A stretch of 64,000 nt of DNA, taken from positions 1-64,000 of the forward strand of contig JAEMHR010000009.1 of assembly GCA_016490725.1 (NCBI GenBank). Reading direction: 5' to 3'. Made by a program: the position numbers and the translations under genes. The DNA is from Amphichorda felina (Eukaryota; Ascomycota; Sordariomycetes; Hypocreales; Bionectriaceae). The notes below the pieces were generated by a model. The model made no database searches, was not told the origin of the DNA, and worked only from the letters and a program-made list of their open reading frames with translations. Every line of letters starts with the position of its first letter. The first letter of the stretch is position 1. Of this stretch, positions 1 to 10,297 are shown piece by piece.

Positions 1-254
1 GGGGGGTGTCAATGTTGCCGTGGACGGGCCTCCGGGGGGAGAATACCGGTTTCAGGGCCCGAGAAAGTGGGGCACCGGCTCCGACGACGGGAAGTGAACG
101 GGGTAGCTAGGGATTGTCAGTATTGACCGATTGATGCATATTCCCATAGAGTGGCTTGTGTGTAAACATTGCCAGACATGGTCGTCCAAACGTAAACCCT
201 TCATCTTGTGTAACAGATGTTTTTTGGACAAGAGTAGCCGTCTCATTTTTCTGC

Positions 255-281
255 CCAGAGCTGCCAGAGCTGCCAGAGCCC
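255..281. repeat. Short tandem repeat, 9-bp unit
   Basis: Nearly three copies of CCAGAGCTG lie end to end in the 3' flank of the Ima1-like gene. The rest of positions 1-392 shows no convincing coding sequence on either strand; the open frames there have no recognisable family features. Probably a simple slippage repeat. Confidence 0.6.
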
Positions 282-392
282 TCATTCTACCAAATCCACA
301 GCGCTGCTTCATGATCATCAATCGTTAAATCCAAACACCGTGCTATGCCATCTCTGTGCCCAAAAGCAATCCCCTTCCGTATATAGATACTC

Positions 393-2167
393 CTACCTCC
401 TACCTCCTACCGCCAATTGCTTAAGCCATCCCTTCTTGTCGGGGGGCGGGGGCGATGGCTTCTCATCATCAAGGCTGAACGACGTTTGCCCGATCATCTG
501 AGCCAGCGACTCGTCCTCAGCGCCCTCGCTCCTGGGCGCAAAGAACTTCTGCCTCGGAAATTCCACCCCTGATCTCGCCGCGGGTCCGCCGTTCTGTTTC
601 TGTTTCTGCCTCGTCTGCTGAGCACCGATCCCCTTGAAGGATCCGCTGTTCTCCTTCTCTGCCGAGCTCCACAGTGCAGGCTGGTTTGGCGGGTTGCGCA
701 GCTTTCGAGCCGGGTTGATCGGCGCGGGTGGTGTCTTGTAGAAGAACGGACCAGCATCCTCGCGAGTTGGCGCCTGGCCAAAGGGCCTGTCCTTGGACGA
801 GGGTGAATCTTTCAGAGCGCGGGGAAGGGACGAAGGTGCTGTAGGTGTCCACTCCATTTCATCGACCGTATCATGCCGCGGCGTCGCCCGCGCCTTTGGG
901 ATAAATTGATAGTCGTAGACCGAATCGACGCTCGTTATAGCCCGCGCTGGGCTCTCGCCGGGTTGTGGCAGGACATCATCCAGGGTCTCGGCCAGGGTCT
1001 TGATCTCGTCCCTCTTCTTGCGCACGGGCTTGTTCTGCTTTGGCGATATAGTTCCGCTGTGCGGGGCAAAGAGGGGCGTCGTGTCCGTCTTGATGCACCC
1101 TGATGCGATCACATGTACCTGGGATATGTTAGACCAGCCAGCAAATATTCTTGAGGGTAGTGCTCACAAAGACCGTCACCCCAACCATGACAAGGTGCGC
1201 ACTCAATTGTGCGCTCCTGGGCTGAGCACTGAAGTCTAGCCCACGGAGGAAGTAGCGGGAAAGACATATCAGGACCTGGAAGAGGTACCATTGCTTGAAC
1301 CCCGAGAGCTGCTTGGTAAATCCCCGGCTGACCTGGACAAACTTTGGGTTCCACCACGCCGAGGCGAAGCTGGTCGTGATGCTGGTCCGTATCAGGCGGT
1401 CGTCTTCCGGTAGGAACGACACTGCCCATCTCAACCACTCCACCGCCGAGCTCCATATGCTTGCGTCGTCGGGATCTGACATGCCGCTATCGCTCTGGCC
1501 CATCAACCCTGCCACAAGCTTCAAGTGCCAGACCATCTGCAGGGCTAGGCCTGTTAACCACACGGCCCGGGCCACCACGTGCAGCCAGTCCAGCGGCGTC
1601 CGCCTTCTGTACACGCTGCGCACGTGCCGCCGGCTCATCTCCATCATCTTTCGCAGGTGGTCCGTCTTGGCCGTGTACTCGGCGCGCTGGATGGCGTCGG
1701 CGGCGGCCGCCTCGCAAGTGGCGCAGACTTGAGGGTAGCGCTTCTCCAGCCCGCGGCGGAAGCGGTAGTAGTCGCGGTCCAGCTTGACATCGTCATCGCC
1801 GTCGCCCGGTAGGTACTGAGCCAGCGAGGCGACGAACAGGCGCTGGTTCTTGAGGCATGTGGCGCAGAAGATGGACGGGTGGGCGGCATCGGGGGCGGGT
1901 TGTGGCTGCGAAGAGAAGGAGGCGGCGATCGGGGTGGCAGCTACGTGCTCGGTCGCGACGGGAGGGTCCGTAATCTCTCCTTTCTGTAGATATGTCAGCA
2001 GGTCTGGGCTCCTCTATTACTAGCATATCTTCTCTTCGTACCTCGTCCAAGTGGTTTGCCGCATCACAGTGCTTGCAGGTGAATTGTCGCGTGACGCCAT
2101 CAAAGCGGGTATCCGAACGCTTCCCGCAGTAAAAGCAGGTCAGGTACCTCGACCGCAGGCGTGCCAT
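393..2167 (-). CDS. ima1: Ima1-type inner nuclear membrane protein (Samp1/NET5 family)
   Basis: Three exons, 2167-2042, 1983-1168 and 1118-393, give 555 residues; both introns (58 and 49 bp) are phase 0 with GT..AG ends. The N-terminal Ima1_N zinc domain is clear: four CxxC pairs at C11/C14, C31/C34, C82/C85 and C129/C132, with the family's FC-x2-CLKNQ and RYPQVC-x2-C blocks. Hydrophobic segments follow from about residue 176 to 315, and the last 240 residues are Ser/Pro/Lys-rich and disordered. In fission yeast, Ima1 sits in the inner nuclear membrane and helps couple heterochromatin and centromeres to the envelope; the role here is inferred from family. The gene is divergent from the Dsc3-like gene across a 429-bp spacer. 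Membrane-segment borders are approximate. Confidence 0.85.
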
Positions 2168-2596
2168 GCCTCTTTACCTTGCTCAATCAATGGGTGAAGG
2201 GACAAGAGACGGAATTGTATGGGATGGTAATGTAATGCGGGGATTGGTGGGCGGAGGGGGCGTCAATGGGATAATAAATATTATGTAGGACGAGGCTCGA
2301 GACGATTCTGCCAGGCGGTCGGGAAGAAATTCACTGAGCCGCCGGGTGTCACTGGCGCCACAACCCACTGTGCCTGGTAGGAACGACGGGTTGCCGCAGT
2401 GGGCCCACGCCATGCGACAGGGCCAGAGCTCGTGGGCGGTGGACAAAGCGTCACCAACGTCACCCAATCTGCAACGCTGCTGTATCACCAACATCGCGAT
2501 ACTACCACTGGACCGCGCTCCCAACCCAGGTTCTGCAACGCGCGCGCTCCCCCTAGCCTTTAGTGCTTTTGTTCAACAGACAAAGATGCCGTCGTC
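2168..2596. promoter_or_regulatory. Shared divergent promoter of the ima1-like and dsc3-like genes
   Basis: The two flanking genes point away from each other, so this 429-bp spacer must hold both promoters. No TATA box or strong factor site stands out. It also contains a tiny upstream reading frame that abuts the Dsc3 start, listed separately. Confidence 0.6.
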
Positions 2597-2600
2597 ATGA
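2586..2600 (+). promoter_or_regulatory. 4-codon upstream ORF overlapping the dsc3 start codon
   Basis: An ATG 11 bases before the Dsc3 start opens the frame M-P-S-S-stop. Its TGA overlaps the main ATG in the arrangement ATGA. Ribosomes starting at the first ATG would stop exactly where the main frame begins, so re-initiation or leaky scanning would set Dsc3 output. It matters only if the transcript starts upstream of 2586, which the sequence cannot show. Confidence 0.5.
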
Positions 2601-3463
2601 CCCCCTCCCCGCTCTATCTCACCATCCGCTTCTCCACGTCCCTCCCAGACCTCGACCTGGACGTCCCCTCGCCCCAGTCCACCACTGTCCTCACCCTCAA
2701 GCACCTCCTCCGCAACCGCATCGACTCGCGCTGCCGCCTGCGCCTCATACACCAGGGCCGCCTCCTCCCCGACACCGCAGCCCTCAGCTCCGTCCTCAAA
2801 GCTCCCCCGCCGCCGCCCCCGCCTTCCGACCATGACCAGCATCTGCGCGACCCCAAGGGCAAGGGCAAGGGCGTTGCTGGCAGCCCACATGTGAGGATCT
2901 ACGTCAACTGCTCCATCGCCGACGAGCTTTCCCCAGAGGAGCTCGCTGCGGAGTCCGCCGCCGCCGAGAAGCCCCCAGATGGCGACAACAGGACAGGCGC
3001 GGGAGCCAGCGACCACCACCTCATCGGCGGCGCCCCTCCACCCTCGACACGCCCACGCCTCCGCGGCTTCGACCGCCTCCTCGACTCAGGCTTCACCTCG
3101 TCCGAGATCTCCACGCTGCGCACGCAGTTCGCCTCCATCCAGGCAGACCGTTTCCCCCCGGACTCGCCACCCTCACCAGACACAATGCGCCACCTCGAGG
3201 ACGCGTGGATCGACACTAACGCTGGGCCGCAGCCCCCCAGGCCGGGCGGTGCTGACGCTGACGACCCGTCCGGGCTGGCGCACGGCCTGGACGTGCTGGT
3301 CAGTGCTATGATGATCGGATTCTTCTTCCCTCTGGGGAGCCTCATGTGGGCGCTGCGCCAGGACAACATCTGGGGGGACCGGTGGCAGGTCTTTGTGGCA
3401 GCGGGCGTGGTGCTGAGTCTGACGACGGGCCTCGTCATCAATATGTCGGGCGGCCTGGATTGA
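2597..3463 (+). CDS. dsc3: DSC E3 ubiquitin ligase complex subunit 3 (Dsc3-like)
   Basis: A single-exon gene of 288 residues. Residues 1-105 form a divergent ubiquitin-like domain (DUF2407 type), interrupted by a Pro-rich and Lys/Gly-rich loop. After an acidic, low-complexity linker comes the conserved block RGFDRLLDSGF with the S/T-rich helix used by this family, then two C-terminal membrane spans at about 231-250 and 262-282. Dsc3 is a subunit of the Golgi/endosomal Dsc ubiquitin ligase that drives SREBP (Sre1/SrbA) cleavage and membrane-protein quality control. Length and architecture match the family. The start at 2597 is preceded by a 4-codon uORF that ends on it. Confidence 0.85.
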   Translation: MTPSPLYLTIRFSTSLPDLDLDVPSPQSTTVLTLKHLLRNRIDSRCRLRLIHQGRLLPDTAALSSVLKAPPPPPPPSDHDQHLRDPKGKGKGVAGSPHVRIYVNCSIADELSPEELAAESAAAEKPPDGDNRTGAGASDHHLIGGAPPPSTRPRLRGFDRLLDSGFTSSEISTLRTQFASIQADRFPPDSPPSPDTMRHLEDAWIDTNAGPQPPRPGGADADDPSGLAHGLDVLVSAMMIGFFFPLGSLMWALRQDNIWGDRWQVFVAAGVVLSLTTGLVINMSGGLD

Positions 3464-3903
3464 GTGGGCTCTAATTATCGTGTACATTATTTTTATGCGT
3501 GATGATATGATATGTATTCTGGGAGTGGGCGGGGGGGGGTTCTACACATATGCATGCGGGCGACGATGGCGTTACGGTTCACACAGCAATGAGAGGGTTA
3601 GGCAGAGATTATGGCACGGAACAGCATATTACAGGGTTTGATAGACTCAATTCCACAAACCCCTTATTAAAGGGACAATGGTGGAGATTCTTTTGCAACC
3701 AAAACTTCGGTATACGCAACCCCTTTCCACCGAACTCCTATGCTCCGAAACACCCCAGCCTGCGTTGATAATGCCAAGGACGGGCTATGGAAAAGAAAAT
3801 TAAGAATGTTAAGGGTGCCATGCGAGAAACAACAAGGCCCTTTTGGAACCGGCGTAGGTGGACTCTGTACAAGATATACCGTTGTGTGTGGACGGCCAGT
3901 CGC
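3464..3903. other. Convergent 3' intergenic spacer
   Basis: A 440-bp spacer between the 3' ends of the Dsc3-like and MTR4 genes. It contains a G run near 3530 and AT-richer sequence that may hold both polyadenylation regions. No coding or RNA gene is supported. Confidence 0.5.
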
Positions 3904-6900
3904 TCACAGGTACAAGCTCTGGGCCGCCACAATGTCTCTCCTAATCTTCTGCAAGCTCTCGTCGAACTTCTTTGTCAGGTCGTCGTTGCCCATGACCTTG
4001 GCGCCCTGGGCCATCTGCCGCAGCAGCTCCTCCAGGCGACGGAAGAGACGGATCAGCGAGCCTTCGTACGTGTTTGTCATTTTGCTGTCATCCCATGTTA
4101 GTAGTTGTCTTCAGTGTAAAACGTGTATCTTTCGGCGTCGTGGACCTACCAGATCTCCGCAAATGGTTTTCCCTGAGCCCACGCCTGAACCGTCTCCATC
4201 AGCTGCCACTTCAGGCTCGCCACGTACTCCTCCTCGTTGACATCCAGCTTGCACTCCTGGCTGACCTTGGCAACGATTCGGGCCTTTGCCTGCACCTCAC
4301 GGTACGGCTTCTGCAGGTCCTCCTTGAGGGCCTGGGTCTCCACCTTCTCATCGAAGATGAAGCAGCTGAGAACTGAGGCACACGTCTCAGGGGACAGCTC
4401 GTTGAAGAAGCGGTCAAAGAGCAGCTCAGAGAGCAGCAGCTCGTGACCCTCGGTCGAAGAAATCTCGCACGCCACGCGGGCCTTGAGCTGCACCACCTCT
4501 GCGTCGTTGATAAATCCCAGGCGTCGGAGCACGCGCTTCCGCGACTTGAGCTCGTCCATCTGTGTGATGCTGTGCGCCTTGGCAATCTCCTTCTTCTTCT
4601 CCTTGACCTTGTCGGCAAGGGCCACCTTTTGGCTGTACTGATCCCAGAGAGATGGCAGGAGAGGGGACAAGTGCAGCGGGTTCGCCAGCAGCCTCGATTC
4701 GAGGACCTCAATCCTGCGAAGGAGCTTCTTGAACGAGTCATCTGTGATATCCATGTTCTCAAGAGGATCCAGGATGGGCAGACCATCGGGGAAGCGACGG
4801 CAGACCTCCCGCAGTGACTTGCTCGCCTGTTCGCGGTCCTGATCCGCCTTCAGGCCATTCTTTGGCATGAATACGCGGATCTGGCTGATGGCCTTGATGC
4901 AGGTGAACAGGCACGGCACAACCACAAAGGTCGTGTCTTCCTGGTTGGTGGCAGGCTTCAGACCAGGTGGCATCTCTGCCGCTGGCTGGCCGGGGACAAA
5001 GTCGGCGCTGTCGGAAGAAATGGGGAGCAGGATGTCGAGGATATAGCTCTCCTGCGGAATATGCTCTGGCTCTCCCATCTTTGGCGCCCTGCGGTTGTAA
5101 TGGTTAACCACGATACCCCAGCCAAAATCGACGCCGCCAGCTACACCACCCTGCGACTCGCTCGGGTTGAAAATCTGGACTAGTCGTCCCGGCTGCAAGA
5201 ACTCCAAGCAGTGGCTCGGGTGCTGGATGACGAACTGCATATCTTTGGTGTACGTGTTGAGCTGGTTCCGGATCTGGTAGTAATCCTTCACTGTCGTCTC
5301 ATCAGGTATCGTCATCGCATCTCGCTCCTGCTGGAGAGACATCAACTCCTTCTCCAGAGCTGGGACACTGGCAGCATTCTGGAACTGGTGGAAACACCTC
5401 TCGAGCATGAATTCGGGGGAGATGGCCTCAATTCTCAGCAGGTTGAGAATCATGTTGTAGCCCAGGTAGAAAGCTGAGTTAAGCTTATCCTGATGGCCAG
5501 TCACAATCTCCTTGGCAACCTCAGGCTCCAGCTTGTCGTCGATCATCATGATGACAAGACCTCGAGCATCGAGACCACGACGACCGGCTCGTCCAGCCAT
5601 CTGGATGTATTCTGAGCAAGTGATGGGCCGGCGCTTCACACCGTCCCATTTTGTGACCTGGGTAAACACGACCGTCTTAGCGGGCATGTTCAGGCCGATG
5701 GAGAAGGTCTCTGTCGCGAACAGGACCTTGATGAGAGACTCCTGGAAGAGAATCTCAATTGTCTCCTTGAGAATTGGCAATAGTCCAGAATGATGAACGC
5801 CAATACCCCTCTCCAATAAGGGCAGCAGATTTGAGATCTGAGGAAGCTCCCTGTCCTGCTCCGACAGGCTGTCGATGGCGCTGCTGAACACCTTGCGGAC
5901 CATGGCCTTCTCTGAGTCCTCGTTGAAGCACAGACCAGATATCGCAATGGCCATGTTCTCACACTCTCGCTTGCTGAAGTTGAAGACGATGACCGGGTTT
6001 AACCTCTTCTTGATGGTCATCCGGATGAGCTTGGTCATGTCGTTACCCTCGTCAGGGCCGCCCTTGTTGATCTTCTTGTTCTTGCCCTTGCCCTTCATCT
6101 TGGCATTGGCATCGGCAGAATCGGCACCCTTCCTATCCTCAACCTCCTTCATAACCTGTGTGAAATTGGCTTCGTTGAAGTTGCCCTTCTCGTCCACCAC
6201 GATTCGCGCACCCTTCCCGCCGGCCGGGAAGAAGTAGTTTTGCAGCGGCGTAGGTCGGAAGTCGGTGTAGACGACGTGGCACGCCTGGTGATGGATCTTG
6301 GCAATCCACTCGGCGAACTGAAAGGCATTCGGGATCGTAGCAGACAGGAAGACGTAGCGGACCTTGTCGGGAAGCATAATAATGGTCTCCTCCCACACGA
6401 CACCTCGGATCTTATCACGCATATAATGGATCTCGTCAAAGACGACCCACGCAACTTCTCGCATGATCTCGGAACCGCGATACAACATGGAGCGCAGAAT
6501 CTCCGTGGTCATAACCAAGCAGCTGGCCGTCGGGTTGATGGTGACATCGCCCGTCATGAGACCGACGTCGCCAAAAATAGCCTCGAAGTCACGGTACTTT
6601 TGGTTGCTAAGCGCCTTAATGGGGCTGGTGTAGATGACTCGCTGGTTGCGCTTCAGGCACTGCGCCACGGCGTACTCGGCAACAACAGTCTTACCGGCAC
6701 TGGTATGCGCCGACACCAGCACACTCTCGTCCCGTTCGATAGAGGCTACCGACAAGCTCTGGAAGGGATCCAACTTGAAGGGCCACGTCCGCGCCGGCTC
6801 TTCGGGGGACTTGTGCTCCGACAGGGGAATGTATTCGTAGTCCAGGTCCGGGGGGAGGGCGACCTGATGCTGGATGTTGTGTGACAGGACGAGCGAGGAG

Positions 6901-7256
6901 TCCTGGGGAACAAACGTAGCAGCGCCAGCCACCTCTCGCGACTCGGCCGTCTGGAAGGTATCCGTTATGACAGGCGCAGCACCGCTCTCTTTCTTGCGAC
7001 GCTTCTTGTCCTGCTGGCTCGGCGTGTCCGATTCATTGTCCGAGGACTCGTCTTCGGCAGACGTCTCGTTCCTGTCCTCCATATCCACATCGGTGCTCTC
7101 CTTGGTGGTGCTGGTGGCCTTATTGCCATTCATAGCCTCATCAACCTTTCTCTTCTTGCTCTTGTCCTTAGTCCGGCTCTGCTTAGGCGCGCTCTCGGTG
7201 TCGCTGGCGCTTTGGGGCTCGGCCTTCCCCTCGAAGACATCGAACATCTCATCCAT
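3904..7256 (-). CDS. mtr4: ATP-dependent RNA helicase MTR4/DOB1, nuclear exosome cofactor
   Basis: Two exons, 7256-4150 and 4084-3904, encode 1095 residues; the 65-bp intron splits a Cys codon and restores the family's FAEICKMT junction. After an acidic, Lys-rich tail (1-150) come the Ski2-like helicase core with Walker A SAGKT near residue 188, DEIH box near 274, SAT motif, and QMAGRAGRRG near 555. The arch/KOW insertion (about 640-840) and C-terminal DSHCT domain follow, ending in AQSLYL as is typical. MTR4 unwinds RNA for the nuclear exosome and is part of TRAMP-type complexes acting on rRNA processing and aberrant RNA. Length is close to that of yeast Mtr4. The protein is complete with no lesions seen. 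Confidence 0.96.
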
Positions 7257-7897
7257 CTTGGCAAGATTCTGGCTGACCTCAACCGGGGTCGGCGGCTACA
7301 GCCCTCGCGGCGGGGCGGGCACGAGAATTCGGGATAATTTTTCCCGGTCCAAGAGCACGATGCTCAAAGAGAGATTCGAAGACAATGAACAGAGAAAGGT
7401 CTTCGTTTGATGGGGTCTTAAAATACAGATTCAGAGAAGCTCCGCCGTAAGGAATGAAGTGTCCCCGGATTATCTTCTTCCTGGAGGGTGTAAAAGGCTG
7501 ATGCTCGAGGGGAGGATGGGTGGCTTTCGATCGATCACAGCGGCCCAGTAGGCGCGAAGAAAGTGGCCAGCCAGAAGTGGGCTGGTGTGCGGCAGAAAAA
7601 AAAAATCCAGGCCAATTGCCCAGGGCGGTGACGGCAGCATCGAGATCCACCGGGAGCTGCCGACGTCACCCGAAGGGGACGTTCAAGGGTATCACATGAT
7701 ATTGCACGTGATTTTATTCAGCCAAGCCTCTGCTTTCGACCTCATCCCGAGAAATCGGCTGAGGTTATCACCATTACCGCAACCACCCATCAGCTCCCAT
7801 TCCTCCACGAAACCCCGTCACACAGTCCCAATCAAGGTCAGTCGAGCTCTTCCAAGCTCCAGCACTGCGTCCCAGAGCTAATTGGACTCGTCGACAG
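7257..7897. promoter_or_regulatory. Divergent promoter of mtr4 and cox8, with CCAAT boxes and a likely 5'UTR intron
   Basis: This 641-bp spacer drives MTR4 leftward and COX VIIc rightward. CCAAT pentamers at 7613-7617 and 7828-7832 could bind the HAP complex that controls respiratory genes in fungi, although the second lies close to the gene. A composite of two E-box-like sites, TCACATGA and GCACGTGA, spans 7690-7712. A GTCAGT donor at 7837 and a CGACAG acceptor ending at 7897 could form a 61-bp 5'UTR intron touching the COX start codon. The motifs are seen; their function is inferred. Confidence 0.45.
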
Positions 7898-8189
7898 ATG
7901 TTCTCCCGCGCCGCTACCCGCACCACGACCTCGATGGTCACCCGCCGAGGCTTCCACGCCACCCGCGCCCGCCTGTCGTCGCCCTACCACTACCCCGAGG
8001 GCCCCTACACCAACATCCCGTTCAACCCCCGCAGCAAGTACTTTGCTTTCGGCTACTGGGGCTTCATGGCCACCGGCTTCTTCGCTCCCTTCGGCATTGC
8101 CGGTGCGTTCTTTACCATCCTCGGCACATTGCGGATGGGATTTTCAGCTAACTCTATCTGCAGTCTACCAGAGCTACAAGACCCAGTAA
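7898..8189 (+). CDS. cox8: Cytochrome c oxidase subunit VIIc (yeast Cox8)
   Basis: Exons 7898-8102 and 8164-8189 encode 76 residues; the 61-bp intron has a GTGCGT donor and a CTAAC branch before CTGCAG. The first 30 residues are Arg/Thr-rich without acids, a mitochondrial presequence. The mature part carries the family block YHYPEGPYTNIPFNP, then one transmembrane span ending IAVYQSYKTQ. This nuclear-encoded subunit sits in the inner mitochondrial membrane as part of complex IV. Without splicing the frame would continue into unrelated sequence, so the intron is strongly supported. The ATG is preceded immediately by CGACAG, a possible 5'UTR splice acceptor. Confidence 0.92.
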
Positions 8190-8446
8190 GCTCGCTCTGG
8201 CGGCACTGGATAAATAGTATTTGGGATCGGCGATGTGGAATGGCGAATTGGTGGTGGACTGCTGTGTACAATACGTAAATAGACGTCACCCCGGACACCC
8301 CGAAATTTCATTTGTTCATCAACAAACTTGAACATGTGTTTGCCAGTCGTAAATAGTAGAATATGCTTCCATGCTAGTGAATTGATTCCCAAATCGTCTA
8401 TCCAATGTCTGGGTATTGTTTCTACTGATGCTAGTTAAATGTACAA

Positions 8447-10297
8447 TTATGCAATGCTTTTGTTACATGAGCCGCGCGACGGCACAGCTTTCCCCGTCTG
8501 GTAACTCCTATGCAATGAACCGCTGAGCTCTGAGCCGTGCGCCTTGAGGTCCTTGTCCTGGACAATGTTCTCCAGCAGAGAATTCATAAAAGGGATCCGA
8601 TCCTCGGCAATATCCCAGCGCAACGCCATTTCGTCATACGTATGGATGACAGCGTCTGTAGACGAGCACTTCCTGACTGCTCGAAGAGCCCATATCACCA
8701 GCCAGCGGTCAATCTTGAACCCCCGGGCGTGGTCGTCGCGGGCATCATACAGGGCGGAGAGAACGCCCTCGAGCCGCGTCTGGCTCCACTGCGAGCCCGG
8801 AAAGCCGCCATGGACGTAGAAGCCCTTGAGAAGTGCCAGAAAGATGGTCGGATGGATCGAAATCTTGAGGAACTTCATCTCGTCCAGGTACTGCGCCACT
8901 TTGCCGAGGTCGCCCAGCTTGATGGCGTAATGCTCGACAAGCAGGCGGTACGTCCGGAGGTCGGGGGCGAGCTGGACATTCGTCTGCAGCGATTTCTTGA
9001 GCTGCGGGTGGTCCCTGCCGATCTTGGAGAACATCATCAGGACCTTGGTGACGACCTTGCCCATCATGTAGTCCCGCTCGGGCATGTCCATAGCTGGCGT
9101 GTTACCGTTCTTCATCCGCTGGTACGTCTCCTCCGCCGCAGTCTCCTCGCCGCACCGCAGGAACCCGGAGATAACACAATTCAGAGTAACCGTGTCAATC
9201 ATCTCGCCAGCCTCCACCATCTCCTTGTACGCGGCCCGGATGCCCCCGGAGTCGAGCTTGAGCCCGAAAAAGTAAATGAGGCTGACGTGGTGGAAGCGGT
9301 TGAACTCGATACCGCGGTTCTCCATCTCGTTATAGATCATCTCGGCGAGCGTAAAGTTGCCGGCCTTGGCGGCCACGTCAAAGAGCACGTTGAAGGTGAC
9401 ATCGTTTCCCTGGATCTTGGCATCGCGCTCCATCTCCCTCCACAAGCGCAGGGCAGAATCCATCTCCTGCGTGCCGGCGCGGGCGGCGTACTTTGTTGCA
9501 AAGGCCATGGCGTAGTTCCACTGCGCGCGCCGCAGGGTGAGACCAGCGTTCTTGACATCGGCGACGAGCGCAAAGTACCGGAGCATGGATGCCATGTCGC
9601 GCTTGCGCGGGGCGCCCATGACCTTGAGTAACCTGCTGCGCCATTGCCCTGTTAGATTCAGCATCCGTGGCTCCGGTAATTGGCAGTAGAGCTTGTGTAT
9701 CGATTCGAGAGTCGTGCGGTGGGGGTGCCGGATCTTGAGGCTGACGAGGGTGCACAGCTTCGTGATGAGCCGTTTCAGTGTGTCGTCGCCAAAGTACACC
9801 TGGTCCCTCGGGGGGTACTCGACATCGTGTTTGATCTCGGAGACCTGAACTTTGGGTCCGTCCCCCGGAGCGTATCCTCTTCGGAAAGGGTCCCGATAGT
9901 AGTCAAAATGCTCATCCACGCTGGTGTCGTCCTCCGGCGGGACGTATGAAAGCAGCACCCGCTTATCCCGGACTGGGAATTGCGGGAATGGCTGGCTTGG
10001 GGGTTTTGCGGCGGCCGCGGCGGCTGTGCTGTATGTGTGCGAGACATGTCGGTGGTGTCGAGACGATGGTATCGTCGGCCTGGAATCGGCGGTGGGGAGG
10101 AATGTCGAATAGAGCCAGAGCGATGTGCGGGAGCAAAAGAACGAGCCTCCCAGCGGCTGCTTCCGGGGCTCTCTGGATGTTTCTCTGGTGGTGCAGAATA
10201 GCCTCCGACTCGTCGTGGCCCTCCTGAAGGTTGCTGGAGGGCCGCTAGACAGCACTGCGCCGTAGACGGAGCCGTCCACTCGACCGGAGATTTTCAT
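8447..10297 (-). CDS. Mitochondrial pentatricopeptide-repeat (PPR) protein
   Basis: An uninterrupted frame; the first in-frame ATG is at 10297, giving 616 residues. The frame is open 70 codons further upstream but only from a GTG, so that extension is not used. The N-terminus is Arg/Ser-rich and acid-poor, consistent with mitochondrial import. From about residue 240 onward there are helical pairs of PPR type, for example NDVTFNVLFDVAAKAGNFTLAEMIYNEM written here only as a pattern: V-T-F-N-V-L with A-G next to an M-E end, and a similar unit with D-T-V-T-L-N. PPR proteins bind organellar RNA and act in its processing, stability or translation. No specific orthologue is recognised, so the target RNA is unknown. 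Confidence 0.8.
   Translation of the reverse strand: MKISGRVDGSVYGAVLSSGPPATFRRATTSRRLFCTTRETSREPRKQPLGGSFFCSRTSLWLYSTFLPTADSRPTIPSSRHHRHVSHTYSTAAAAAAKPPSQPFPQFPVRDKRVLLSYVPPEDDTSVDEHFDYYRDPFRRGYAPGDGPKVQVSEIKHDVEYPPRDQVYFGDDTLKRLITKLCTLVSLKIRHPHRTTLESIHKLYCQLPEPRMLNLTGQWRSRLLKVMGAPRKRDMASMLRYFALVADVKNAGLTLRRAQWNYAMAFATKYAARAGTQEMDSALRLWREMERDAKIQGNDVTFNVLFDVAAKAGNFTLAEMIYNEMENRGIEFNRFHHVSLIYFFGLKLDSGGIRAAYKEMVEAGEMIDTVTLNCVISGFLRCGEETAAEETYQRMKNGNTPAMDMPERDYMMGKVVTKVLMMFSKIGRDHPQLKKSLQTNVQLAPDLRTYRLLVEHYAIKLGDLGKVAQYLDEMKFLKISIHPTIFLALLKGFYVHGGFPGSQWSQTRLEGVLSALYDARDDHARGFKIDRWLVIWALRAVRKCSSTDAVIHTYDEMALRWDIAEDRIPFMNSLLENIVQDKDLKAHGSELSGSLHRSYQTGKAVPSRGSCNKSIA

Noticed and set aside
52..321. 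Overlapping short frames on both strands at the left edge
   Set aside because: No domain, no splice support, biased composition; likely 3' flank of the ima1-like gene.
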